64,000 nucleotides of DNA, taken from Sordaria brevicollis. Taxonomy: Eukaryota; Ascomycota; Sordariomycetes; Sordariales; Sordariaceae. Both the position numbers and the translations under genes were made by a program. The notes under the pieces are model-generated. The model was not told the origin of the DNA, searched no databases, and saw nothing but the letters and a program-made list of their open reading frames with translations. Shown here one piece after another: positions 12,501 to 23,887 of this stretch. The stretch spans positions 1,674,001-1,738,000 of the forward strand of contig JAUTDP010000003.1 of the NCBI GenBank assembly GCA_033439795.1, read 5' to 3'. How positions within the stretch are numbered: position 1 is the stretch's first letter; the number at the start of each line of letters is the position of its first letter.

Positions 12501-14357
12501 CAGCTCCTCGGGGCTGAGGCTCCTTACAACTCCAGCTTGCGCCAGTTCGTACAGACTCAGTCATCTCGTGCACCCGCACCTACCGTTCTTCATTTTGCTG
12601 CAAGGCATGGATTGACCGCCGTCCTCGATATCCTCCGGGACAGAGCTGCTTCGGCCACCACTACAACTGGCTCGCCTTTCACGGTGCCATTCTTTGGTGC
12701 CATTACGAGCACGCTGATTGAAGAAGCGGCCCGGGGAGACCATGAAGAGATTCTTCGGATGTTGATGGACGGCTCAGACGAGATACTCGCGGGCTTAACT
12801 CTATTCCCTTCGCAGAAGGATCTCCCCTTACCTTTTGCATCCCCTTACCTTATCCACAACCCCATGCCTCAGAGCGCTATCTCATGGGCTGCTTGGCACG
12901 GTAATCTGACCATTGCCAAACTGCTTTGTGAGCGAGGGTTTATTGATTACCCCAGTCATTTGTCAAATGCCCTTTGCTTTGCCTCAGAGCGAGGTGATAT
13001 GGCCGTGATTCGGTTTTTGGTTGATAAGGGAGCTACATTTGGTGTCGAGACCTTCAAGGGGGCGTTCATGCGTTCTAAGGAAGATGTTTATAGGTACCCT
13101 GACCGATCACTCTTGGAATTATTCAGTGCCGACATACTTCATCATAAAAGAGTCGACTCACTGTCGGATATCGCTGCGTACTTTTCCACGAACAACTTGC
13201 TGCGGATCAGACTGGAGGCTTTTCTCGCGTATTCGGATCAAGATTGGAGAGGACGACTCTTGCATGATCTAGCAGGCCACTGGTATAACGAGACAATCAG
13301 CAGCCTTGATGCAGCAGCGGCCGCGCAAATAATCACTCAAGCAGGCCCCGTTGATGTGAACTGGTCTGGCGATCGAGGATATAGACGATTTGCACGTATT
13401 ACACCACTGGAACTGGCTGCCGAGTATCGAGATGTACCATTTTTACAGGTGCTGGTTGAAGCCGGTGCTGACCTTGGAAGAACCTGTTCCGGGTCGACAG
13501 CTTTGATTCAAGCCGTGGCATATAGACAAGGAAACGAAGACGTGAAATGTCGGAGAGATGACAATGTTGGCTTTTTGTTAAGGATGGGTGCTCATCCCAA
13601 CCAAGCTGATGAGCATGGCTGGACACCTCTCCTACACGCAAAAGGTGCGGATATCTACAAACTTCTACTCGACGCTGGTGCGGATATCGAGTGGGAAACC
13701 CCATCGGGCAAGACGGCGCTTGTGGCAGCAGTCGAGACAGCACTCACGATCTTCGGTGGGTCCCGCTTATACTTGGATGGCATTCGGTACTTGGTCAGTA
13801 GAGGGGCAAACATACACAGAAAGCCTCTTATAGCTGAGGGCGTGAAAGTTGTGACAAACCCAAGTTCAAAACCCAGTTCAAGAACTCCAGACTCCTGGAG
13901 CCCGGCCATTGAGCAGTGTTTAGAGGTCCTACTCGACTTGGGGGCAGATATAGACATGGCGAACAAGGAAGGAGAGACGCCGCTTCTGATCGCCGTTAAG
14001 GGCAGCCCTGAGACTAGGGATATGCCCCGTATGGCTAATTGGCCATGTATTCGGTTTCTGGCCCGCAAAGGAGCCAACATGTGCAGTGTACCCATAATCG
14101 GTATTACTATCGATATTTACGAAAGGAACTCCCGTCATATAGTGGAGCTACTTTTGGAGTTGGGTGCGGATGTCAACGCGCCTTACAACGGACAAACGCC
14201 CCTACAACTTGCAATTCCACGGCGGGACATATCACGGTCACGGTGGGATTACAGAGATATAGGTATGCTATTGAAGTGGGGTGCAAGTTTAGAAGGCACA
14301 TATTTAAGAGCACGAAATGAGTTACTGGATATTGAACGAGGGTTACCTGAATTTTGA
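9514..14357 (+). CDS. NLR-like protein: alpha/beta hydrolase - NACHT - ankyrin repeats
   Basis: Two exons (9514-10579 and 10642-14357) are joined by a 62-bp phase-1 intron with a CTGAC branch site, giving 1593 residues. Residues about 75-340 form a SesB/DUF676-type alpha/beta hydrolase with FVTHSLGG (Ser185) and a candidate catalytic His in HANHREM (about 314). A NACHT-type NTPase follows with Walker A GNPGVGKST (about 463-471) and Walker B VWIYIDALDEL (about 572-583). The C-terminal third has ankyrin repeats ('LLLDAGADIEWETPSGKTAL', 'LLELGADVNAPYNGQTPLQL'). This three-part layout is that of fungal NOD-like receptors tied to non-self recognition and heterokaryon incompatibility. The ligand and target are unknown. 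A short self-similar Glu/Pro stretch (about residues 376-402) links the first two domains. Reading frames are intact. Confidence 0.9.
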
Positions 14358-16678
14358 AGGCATTCTGACGGCAGCCGCACGGGAAGCTCCGCGGAGATAG
14401 CGGCGCAGGCCGAACCGGGTGGTGGCCGGTAGCACGGACAGTCGGGCATGCTGGAGACTGGGAAAAAGCGGCCGCTAAACCGCTTTCGGAGTTTCTGTTA
14501 GCAAATCTGACGCCCGTGAGACGGCCGGAGGAACAAGGCTTCCACTGGGGGCGGGCGGTCTCGTTGCTCACACCGTTTGTTCGGTTGGTCGCTTGCAAGA
14601 CACACACACAAGGAGAGAGCGAAGACAACCACACACACACACGGCATCTTCATTAGGATTGAAGCCGCATCTTTCTTCGCGGTTGGTTCAGGATCTTCCA
14701 TGGGTTTGGGAAATGTTTTAGTCACAGCGTCACTTTTCATATGTCGGTTGTTTATTTTCTGTCATTGTCATTGTCGCCTGTCGAATGAAGAAGAGGGAAG
14801 GGATCGGACACACACTGTGGGTCATGCTTTGGATCTTGGATGTTTGGGTGTGTTGTGTTGTTTAATGTATTTGCAGTTTTCTTGGCTTTTCATATGAGTT
14901 ACGAAGGGGTAGTCGAAGACGCCATTTCTTGACAAAGTTTGCTGCTTTTTTCTGTTACTGTTTTTCTTTGAGATCGTCCAGGGTTAGACATATGAGATTT
15001 ATAAGACAGCTAGTCTCCATGTTTCTTTTCTTGCCCGTTTTTTTTTTCCTTGACTACTTTATTTTACTCTCCGAATACTCCGAGATCCCGACCCCGACGA
15101 TCCTGACTCTGATCCCGATCCAGATTTTCATCAAAGCCGTCACCGTCACCGTCACCGTTGCCTCGGTTCGGTTATCTTGTTGACGGGACTTTACTGAAAA
15201 GGGATCAACATTTTTGCCTCTCTTCATCTTTTTTGCTTGACTTTGCTCTTTCACCTTCCTCACCTGGACTGGTTATTGGCTTCTGTTGGCTTCTTATACC
15301 AGCCAGCCAGCCAGCGCCAGGCCTGCCTTCAGGTGCCATTCCGGTGGCTCGTGCACCCCCATCCCCGGCCTTCCCAACTTGCCTAACAGCCGACCCCAAC
15401 GCCTCGTGTCAACCATTCCAGTGCCTGGAATTCCGATTTCAGCGGACACTTTTCCGCTGTTGACACCTACATTTCCAGTGGATCCAACCTGCCATCGCTT
15501 CCCATCCGATCCGATCCCAAGCCCACAAACTGGATCCAGGTGTGGACGAAAAAGGACCCATCGGATGAAGTCATGAGGACCACAAGACCAACGCCGAACA
15601 CATACCTTATTTTGACCACACACATCTTTTCGCATAGTTCGGCATCTTCCCCCCCCCCCCCCCCCCCCCCCCCCCAGAGGGTTTTTGGCAAGACAGGGGG
15701 GGAATTGTGACAGTGGTCGTCATTGATTTTTGTTACGGAAGTGTGACTAAGAAGGGAAGAAAAGTTTTTTTTGGGGGGGCTATTGATCGGTTTGTTGGAA
15801 AGCCGGTTTTAGGTCTAGGGGTGGGCGGCGGTCAACGGGGATATCTTTTACGCCTTTCACCCTTTCTTTGGTTTTTGGGATTTGAACTTGAGCTGGTTTT
15901 GTTTTCTTTTCGGGTTTGGGACTTGGAACTTGAGAGTTTTCGACGTTCGACTTTTTGACAAGCGACATTGCAGGTTTTTGGTGGCAGCGACTTGCAGAGC
16001 GACTTGCATAGCGGCATCGACAGCGACGACAGCGAAATAACAGCGACAAACATACCGGTGATATCAGTGGCAACGGCAACAGCAACGTAAAGCGACATAA
16101 CCGACTGCACATATCGGCACATCTAACGGTGGTACCTTACATAACGGCACATATCAGCACATATAACGGCGGCACATATCAGCATACAGCATACCAGCGC
16201 ATGCCATAGCGATCTTTCACTTTGGTACACATTGCGTACCAACATTACACCGCCCATACCTCTACCAGCCGATTCCTAGGTATCCAGAGTTCCGGATCGA
16301 TTCACCCACTCTTAAAACTGGGCAACGTGCCACTCGCGACTAAGTACCCCGTTCCACGATCCGGAAGTATACCGAGACGGAAGTTCCACCCTTCGGAAAA
16401 AAAGAGTTCCACATTGGACTACTTCCGAGTCAACTTCCGACTCCGAGTCTCACCTTGAACACCCGATCCGACCGAATCTCACCCCCGAATTCCCGTCCCG
16501 ATATCCGAAAGTCACACCAAAAACTTCCGCTTGGTCCCACGCCTGGCGCCGAATACTATCAAGCCCTCACTCAACCCAAGCGCTCATCAAGGAAGTTCCA
16601 CAACCCGGTCCCCTTCCTAAAATCTCACCACCTCACCAATCTCCCACACACACACACCCCTACCGGGAGAAGGACAAG
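14358..16678. other. Intergenic region with simple repeats
   Basis: No convincing gene. It contains small (CA)n patches near 14600-14640, a 27-base C tract, and short degenerate repeats of a 'CGGCACATATCAGCACAT'-like unit at about 16090-16190. The right part should hold the promoter of the HPP gene. Confidence 0.5.
15649..15675 (+). repeat. Poly-C tract, 27 bases
   Basis: An uninterrupted run of 27 C lies in intergenic DNA. It could form G-quadruplex or i-motif structures, and its true length may differ from the assembly. Confidence 0.9.
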
Positions 16679-18343
16679 ATGCCAAAACCATGGTACCACC
16701 ACCGCCCCACAACATGGCACTTCAACATCGACACTTACCTAAACCCCCTAATCCCCGCCTCCATTCTCCCCCATTTTCCCTACCCCATCGCCTACTTCTT
16801 AGGGTACCGAGATCCGAAACAGCAACAGAAAAGGCCGCCGCCGGGGAACGTGGCGGTGATCTTCTTTGCGTTTGTGGGGATTTTTGTGACTTTAACGGTT
16901 ATTGGCGCGGTGGGGAGGTATTATGAGAGCTTTGTTAGTAGGGGAGTACCGGTGGTGGTGGGGAGTTTTGTAAGTTTTGCACGTTTCTTTCTCGTCTACA
17001 CAGTATGGAGGAGGGGGATGGGGATGAGGTTTGGGGATTCTGAACACTGGGGTGGGCGTGGATATGGGAAACAGAAGAGTTGGGTTGGTGATAGTTGGGG
17101 CGTGGTGGTGATGCGGCGTGGCGATGGGGATGGAAGCTGGCCATGGATGGTTGATGATGGGTGCTATGGTGCTAAGGACGATGAGCGACGGGATGGGGTG
17201 GTGATGGCGATGGGGGTGACACTGCAACCAACACCTGCGATGCCAGGCGTACAATGGTGGCGTCACATCCCGCCTTATCCCGCTCCCCGGATTTACACTA
17301 CGTCAACCATCGCGTCCGCCAAGCCATCCCCGGATTTTCGCCGTTGCCAATGCACGCACCCCATCGGACACCATCGGACACCATCGGACATCATCTACTT
17401 TCTTCCACTTCCACGTTTCACAACGACTTCCATCTTCACATCCACCTTCCCGTTCACCCTCACATCTACCCTCACTTTCACTCCCAACCCAGCCACCCCC
17501 AAATTTCACCACCCCCTTTCTGAAGATACGTACTAACAACCCCCCCAGGGCGCAGCAGCAGTCCTAGACTTCTACGCCATCGAATCCCCCCTCTCCCAAC
17601 CACGCAACGCCATCCTCGGCCAACTCCTCTCCTGCATAGTCGGCATCTCCATCGCCAAACTTTTCTCCTTTTCCCCTCACTTCGAATCCATCCGCTTCGT
17701 CGGCGCATCCCTAGCCTGCGCCTCCGCCACCGCCGTCATGGCCCTCACGGGAACCGTCCACCCGCCGGCGGGGGCGACGGCGCTGATGGCCGTGTTGGAT
17801 GATAAGGTGATGGCGCTGGGATGGTACCTGATTGCGGTTGTCATGCTGGGGTGCGGCGTGATGCTGGGGTGTGCTTTGGTGGTTAATAATTTGAGGAGGA
17901 GGTTTCCTTTTTATTGGTGGAGTCCGGAGCCGACTGGACAGTTTTGGGCGGGTAAGCCGAAGCGAGGGGATGGGGAGGTGGTGGGTAAGAAGGGGGGAAG
18001 TGGAAGTGGGAGTGAGGAGACTGTTAAGGGGAGTGGAAATGAGGAGGATAAAAGGTTAGGTGGGACGAGTGGTGAGCGACTACGACAGGAAGACGGGGAT
18101 GTGGATATCGAAGCCCAAAGTGGCAGGTCAGGGAGCGGGACGTTGACTGATTCTAGCAGCGAGGAAGAAGAGGAGGAGGAGACTGAGGGACGGAGGATAA
18201 CCAGGAAACAGAAGGAGGAGGATGTGGATGTGGATGAAGGGCCAAGGGTGGTGATAACGAGGAGAGGAGTAGAGATTCCGGAGGGAGTGAATCTTAGGCC
18301 GGAAGAGGTGAGGTTTCTGGAGACATTGGCTGAGCGGTTGTGA
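16679..18343 (+). CDS. HPP family integral membrane protein
   Basis: Exons 16679-16969 and 17549-18343 join in phase 0 (GTAAGT donor, CTAAC branch, CCCCCCAG acceptor) to give 361 residues. The join recreates the family motif GSFGAAAVLDFYAIESPLSQ, followed by PRNAILGQ and GTVHPPAGATAL. Four hydrophobic segments are visible: VAVIFFAFVGIFVTLTVIGA, the stretch around VVVGSF, LLSCIVGISIAKLF, and the ALGWYLIAVVMLGC stretch. The C-terminal 130 residues are a charged, Glu/Ser/Gly-rich cytosolic tail. HPP proteins of bacteria and plants have been linked to nitrite transport; the fungal role is not settled. The 579-bp intron is unusually long, a multiple of three, and open in frame until the branch-site TAA. 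Confidence 0.88.
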
Positions 18344-18598
18344 GCTTTCATGTTGTCACCGGGGATTGTTCCCGCGAGCGAGTTTAACGATGAGCGTGAG
18401 CGTTTAAGCAATCGTGTTTGTGTGTGTCTAGAATTTCCCTTGAATAATACCCCTCTGTCGCGATCCAAAAAGTTCCACTATCCATGTTTCCTGGTCCATA
18501 TCCTAACTCAACCCAAACAAACCGAAAGAATAACATATCTTTGTATCCCTCACACGCCTGGCAATATCCACGGCCCCAACACTCCCTTAACCCCTCCT

Positions 18599-20103
18599 CT
18601 AGCCAATCTCACTTCCCTTACTACCTCCATCCATACCATACACACTCCCCCCCTGACTCCCAGGTACCTCAAAAGGCCTGTGCACATCAAGAAAACAACA
18701 CGTCCCCCTCCCCCCCGACCCATCCGCACTTGGGTGTATTTCCTCCACAGGCATCCTGCAGCAACTCCACAACCACAGACTAACTCCATGTCTTCCCTCG
18801 CTCGACTTGAACCTCTGCCCGGGATGGTACCGACACTCCCCCCACACGCGTCTCTTGCTCGGATCAAACGCCCTGTTACATCCCTTGCACCGCAGCAAGA
18901 CTTCCCCTGTTTTTCCAATTCCTTTTTCACTGCGGGAGTTCTGGTAGTGGCTAAGCGCAGCACTAGAGGTAGAGGTACTATGCGCAATGGAACCTTCATG
19001 TTGTGACCCACCACCGCTCGAGGACATATTCCGCCTTTTGGCCGAAGGTGGTTGTTCTTGAGCTTGTTGTTGTGCTCTGGCGGCTTCTTGTTGCGGAAGG
19101 GGGTGCATGTCGTCGTGATAGCCGAGGGGCTGCGGTTGTTGTTCTTGAACCTGTTGTTGTTGTTGTTGTTGTTCTTCGGCGGCGTGTTCGGCGATTCGTT
19201 TTTGCGGAATGAGATATTGATGGTGTTGGTGGTCGACGACGACCTGTTGCTCTTCCGAGGCGGTTTTATTGCTGGGAGGTTTGGCTACCGGTAGACCGGA
19301 GCCTACGGTTTGGCTCCCATGTCCTGGCGTTATCGTTGCTGAGATGCCACTATTGCTCGCCCCCGCCGGGGTTGTGGTGGAGTAACTTGTGATGTTGTTG
19401 GCATCGTACATGGGAGCGACTGGTACACCGGAGCCCACGGTTTGGCTCCCATGTCCTGACGTTACCATGCCTGAAAGGGCATTGTTTGCCGCTGGGGTGG
19501 TGTCATAACTTGTGAGGTTGTCGGTATCATCTTGATAGACTTGAGCTGCAAGCAGACCGAAGCCCACGTTTTCGCTTCCACTTTCTGGTGTTATCGTTGC
19601 TGACAAGTTGCTTCTCGCCGCTGGGGTAGCGGCGTAGGTTGTGCTGTGGTTGGCATCAAGGTGGTCCTGCGGAAAAGGATACTCGAGGGGCTGTTGATCC
19701 TGACCCGATTGTTGCTGAACCGATTGTTGCTGAACCGATTGTTGCTGACTCGGTTGATCCTGACCCGGTTGTTCGGCTTCTTGTTCCGGAAAATGTGTGC
19801 GCAAGTACTGGAGCATCTCTTCTCCACCAAGCTCTTGTTCGGCGGCTTCAGCTGACAGAAGATCGTTCTGCGAAAAATCGTACTCGAAGGGCTCGGGATC
19901 TTGGGCGGCTCTGCTTTCCTCGGGGTAGGGGACATGGCTGGCAATCTGGCTGCTCGCGTCCACGGCGGTTTCATTGCCATTACCACTATTTGCCGCTAGG
20001 GGAGGGTTGCAACTTGTGCAGTTGTTGGCATCATTGCTGTTGGCGTGGGCTGCCCAGGCTGCCATGGCTGCTCGGATTGCTTGGGCTGCTTCTGGGGTCA
20101 TTC

Positions 20104-20134
<31 letters not shown>

Positions 20135-20335
20135 GGTGGTGGTGGTGGTGGTGTTAGTACCACTGGAAGGTGGAACTTGTAATAGTGCGAGTGATCGCTT
20201 AATAAATGACCTAACGTCGTGCCCACCTCGCAGATGGAGGAAGAATACCATATCGCGGATCATGGATTCGGGAGCGGTGTATATGCCGACAAGTTGTTCT
20301 GGTGAAACGGGATCAGGAGGTGGTGGTTCCGACAT
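18599..20335 (-). CDS. CHORD-like paralogue 1, intronless, Gln/Thr-rich
   Basis: A single frame of 578 residues, taking the ATG at 20335 (MSEPPPPDP) as start; an in-frame ATG lies 51 codons upstream. The N-terminal module reads TAPESMIRDMVFFLHLRG, like the other copies. Then come a 16-residue poly-Thr run, about three imperfect 50-residue repeats containing 'GSQTVGSG', and Gln-rich runs. The C-terminus has CKGCNRAFDP, then CRYHPG, WLWSCC and CCFLDVHRP in that order, giving C-x2-C, C-x2-H, CC and C-x4-H. That is close to canonical CHORD order and is not interrupted by the intron found in the other copies. Function unknown. The Gln/Thr/Asn-rich middle may be disordered or aggregation-prone. Confidence 0.75.
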
Positions 20336-21130
20336 GTTGGATGAGAGCTTTGGCAACTGAAATACTTGGGAAAGAAGTGATGTGTTTATGGGATAACCAA
20401 AAAGAAGCAAATGCAAAAAATGTAACGCCGCGACGAGTGGGTTGTTTGGAAGAGAAATTGAGACATTGAAGCAGACTAATGGGAGCAACGAAAGTTATAT
20501 GGCGGTGGAGGTCCATGACGTGTCCGCCCCAGAGGCACCTTCCTCGGACCTTCTCTACCTCTATGTGATGATGCAAGGGCGGGCAGACTCTCTTACCCAT
20601 TTAACAGTGGTGAACCTCTGCCCCTTCCCTTTTCTCTCAGGTTTCAACCCACCACGTCCCGTCCTCTATCACCAATCCACCATCGCTCCATCCACATGAA
20701 CCTCTCAAGCTGTCCCCAAGTGCAACCCCCCGAGCAACCGAAGTATGAACTGTTAAGGAGATCGGCCGGGAAGCCTTCTTCGTCCTGAGGGGCGCACATT
20801 CTGCTTCCGAGGGAACTCGCGATCGCTCGAACCGCGGAGCACGGAAGGCCAAACCCTAGTGAATGATAACAAACAGTCAGCATCAATCCTCATCCAACCG
20901 AATAATCTCATCAAACAGATGCGAGTAGTTGAAGCAACGGTCATCACCGTGTTTCCCCATCGCAGATGTTCGAGGGATTCACGAGGGCATGTTCTCGCCG
21001 AGCATAAATGACGACCCGAGGCAGGGCCGAGAGGAGCTGGAAGTCAATGCGGGTAACATACCATGGGAGGTGATCAAACGCAGACCTCACGATCTCAGGG
21101 CGTCTCCTTTGCCTGGGCCTGAGCCTAAGC

Positions 21131-21508
21131 CTAAGCCTGACCCTTTCCCTGACCCCGACCCTGGGCCGCCTGAGCCTGGGCCTGGGCCTGGGCCTCCTCC
21201 TTCCTGGCCTCCTCACGCTCGTACTCGTGGTGTTCCATAGGAACACCGCAAGCGCAAATTTCGCCTTTGGCCTCCGAGTTCAACCAATTGATCGATTCGG
21301 TGTATTCCCTGGTCAGGGTTTCGATCTTCGTTTTGAGGGTGTCGTCGCCCTTGATGTAAAGCTCGGCCAGGACGGAGCGGATCGCCAGGAAGGGCGCGCG
21401 TTGCATGGCTTCGATGCCTTGGCCGACGCGATCCTGCGGTTGATGAGTCTCCTGTTGACGGTTCTGTCCCTCTGATGGGCGCACGGGGGTGCTGTGTGTG
21501 GCGGGCAT
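21131..21508 (-). CDS. CHORD-like paralogue 2, N-terminal module only
   Basis: The ORF begins MPATHSTPVRPSEG and carries the family N-terminal module (APFLAIRSVLAELYIKGDD). It then reaches ICACG, which resembles a shortened form of the first Cys pair of the family, and ends in Gln/Ala/Gly-rich low complexity. No His-Pro-Gly half is in frame. A GTATGT donor-like site at about 21064 and a GCSGGCTWG segment at about 20725-20750 could be remnants of the missing half. It may be a decaying copy or a truncated gene. Confidence 0.5.
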   Translation of the reverse strand: MPATHSTPVRPSEGQNRQQETHQPQDRVGQGIEAMQRAPFLAIRSVLAELYIKGDDTLKTKIETLTREYTESINWLNSEAKGEICACGVPMEHHEYEREEARKEEAQAQAQAQAAQGRGQGKGQA

Positions 21509-21970
21509 GTTGGGTTGTTATCTGGCAAAGATGCTGGTGGCGAGCAGAAGAGAAATGACAAGATGGATTGGAGGACGAATTTTGTATTGTTCACGTCAGC
21601 AAAATTGAGTGTGTGGAGGGGTGAAAAGATGTCTTTTATCTTGTTTGTGACTTTGTGTGTGGACCGTGCCCTACGCTACCTCTGCCATTCACTTCCCTTT
21701 CAGACTTCACATTCACTGTCAAACCATTCCAGTACTGCCCGTCCTAGCCGCCTTGTTTCTCTTCGCTTCTCTTCAAGCCGCTTCTCCCGCTAAAAGTATT
21801 GTCCAATTAATGCTTCGCTGTCTCCCGTTCGCTCGCTCGCCTAGGTTCGCCCAGGTTCACTTGGATGGTTCGACCTGGCCACTCTTGTCCACATCAGTCT
21901 CGTCCTTCTTGTCACTGCCGCTCATCTAGCCACTTCCCTTCCTCTAGGCACTCTCGTCCCTCTTATTCAT

Positions 21971-23456
21971 TTATTCCCCGTTATACCTCTCGTCGTTCTC
22001 TTCCACCTTATTAATTTTATCCTTCCCGTTGCTCTTGTCTTTCCCGTTCCCCTCGTCCTTTCCATTCCTCTTATCCTTCCCCTTCCCCCCTCTCTTCCCC
22101 CTCCTCCTATTCTTCCCATTGCTTTTATCCTTCCCGTTCCCCTCGTTCTTCCCGTTTCTCTCGTCTTTCCCGTTCACCTCGTCCTTCCCCTTCCTCTCGC
22201 CCTTCCCGTTTCTCTTGTCTTTCCCGTTCCCCTCGTCCTTTCCATTCCTCTTGTCCTTCCCCTTCCCCCCTCTCTTCCCCCTCCTCCTGTTCTTCCCATT
22301 GCTTTTTTCCTTCCCGTTGCTCTCGTCCTTCCCGTTCCTCTCGTTCTTCCCGTTTCTCTCGTCTTTCCCGTTCACCTCGTCCTTCCCCATCCTCTCGCCC
22401 TTCCCGTTTCTCTCGTCTTTCCCGTTCACCTCGTCTTTCCCCTTGCTCTCGTCCTTTCCATTCCTCTTGTCCTTCCCCTTCCCCCCTCTCTTCCATTTCC
22501 CCCCTCTCTTCCCCCTCCTCCTATTCTTCCCCTTCCTCTCGCTCTTCCCGTTCCTCTCGTCCTTCCCCTTCCCCCCATCCTTCTCTCCCCCCTCCTCGTT
22601 CTCGCCCCTTTTGTCCTCACCTTTCCCTTTCTGTTTATCACCAAGACCGCAAACATCTTCTTCCTTCCAATCATGACGCAGCCATCGACAACCCAAACTA
22701 TCCCCAATCTTCCCACAACACCTCCACGTAAACCCGCTGAGGTACGTCGTGCCCAAGTCGGTATCCGAAAAGTCGTCAGGTTGGATTATGATGGCGGAGC
22801 TCCATAGGGGGGCGAAGCGGTTGAGGTCTAGGATGCCTGGTTCATTATGCCTGAGGTCAGTTACCTGGCTGTCAAGGAGTTTGGTAGTTGAATAGGTAGT
22901 GTAGTGTAGAGCAATGGTAGGACTCGGTTGCAATGTGTACCTAAGGAAGGTAAGGACACTCACCAGGATGAAACCAATAACGATCCATCCCATCCTTGGG
23001 ATCATATAGTTCCTTGCATTGAGTGCAATTCTTGAACCCCTTGAAAGCACTTTTCAGCGGGTCCAGGATCTCTTTATGTGTTTCGTCCTTTCCGGATTCA
23101 TCGCCACTGGTGGCCATCTCCTTTTCGCCGCAGTCATTATTGGTAGTGGTGGTCGTCTCTTTTTCGCCGGAGTCCTTGCTGAGGTTGAGGATCGCCTTGC
23201 CGCTTGGTGGAAGTAGTGGCTTCGGGAGTTGTTCTGGACGGCTGCCGTGATAGGTAAATCTGTTGAGTCGATCTTCGACCAGCGCCTTCACATCGCCGGT
23301 GGCCTTGGGGTAAATTGACAATAGAATGGCACGGATGGTCAGGGCTGGGGCTTCGAGGATTGCCTGGATTGTCTTGGAGTTTTGCGCGTAGGAGTTGTGT
23401 GGAGGGCGCGGATGGCTTGGTGGACACGGATCGTTTGCCTGGTCTGAGTCTGGCAT
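21971..23456 (-). CDS. CHORD-like paralogue 3 with long Lys/Gly/Asp repeat tail
   Basis: Exon 1 is 23456-22964 and exon 2 is 22836-21971, joined in phase 1 across a 127-bp intron; 452 residues. The start is ATG 23456 (MPDSDQAND). The N-terminal module is APALTIRAILLSIYPKATGD. The zinc-binding half-sites are CTQCKELYDP and FHPG; the third Cys is replaced here (DRYWFHPG). After the intron come SGFTWRCCGKIGDSLGC and a His in LRHDW. The last 230 residues are an 18-bp minisatellite read as variants of KDERNG, strongly basic and acidic in alternation. The missing Cys makes intact zinc binding doubtful. Confidence 0.75.
22020..22590 (-). repeat. 18-bp coding minisatellite
   Basis: Tandem 18-base units encode K-D-E-R-N-G variants inside the C-terminus of paralogue 3. 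A larger block of several units plus KNRRRGKRGGKGK is itself repeated about three times, showing higher-order duplication. The frame is open throughout. Confidence 0.85.
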
Positions 23457-23887
23457 TGTAAAAGATTGTATAATCTGGAACGTAGACAAACGATGCGGAA
23501 TAACGATGGGTCGTAAAGTTGAAGCGGGTAAAGAGCTGGTGATGGCTTCGTCCTGATGTGTTGGGGAAAAGAGTGATCATGTATGTTTGCCCGTGGGTTG
23601 AATATGAAGCTGTTTTTTTGGCCAAGTGCCGAAACAGAATGCATTCATTCTAGAGGTAATTGTAATTAGTGAATGTTAGGGGCTCGGGTACTACCTGTAC
23701 GGCACTTCCTTCTTCGAAACCTTTCTCTTTCCCGTTCGAATTTGAACTGTTCGCTTGTGCCCAACTGAAGGAAGTCACAAATGAGGTATTTCGTACACGG
23801 CATCGCGACTTCTTCGATGGCCATCGCCTCGTTCGTACTATGCTGTTCTCCCTTCACCAGCCTGGACGCATCCATCTGTCAATCCAA

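Noticed and set aside
16679..17536. 285-codon ORF as an alternative HPP-region gene
   Set aside because: The frame after 16969 lacks family similarity, and splicing at GTAAGT restores the exact HPP motif.
22029..22676. 215-codon plus-strand ORF rich in Phe, Pro, Ser and Leu
   Set aside because: It is the antisense reading of the 18-bp minisatellite in paralogue 3, which has the family motifs and a proper splice junction on the minus strand.
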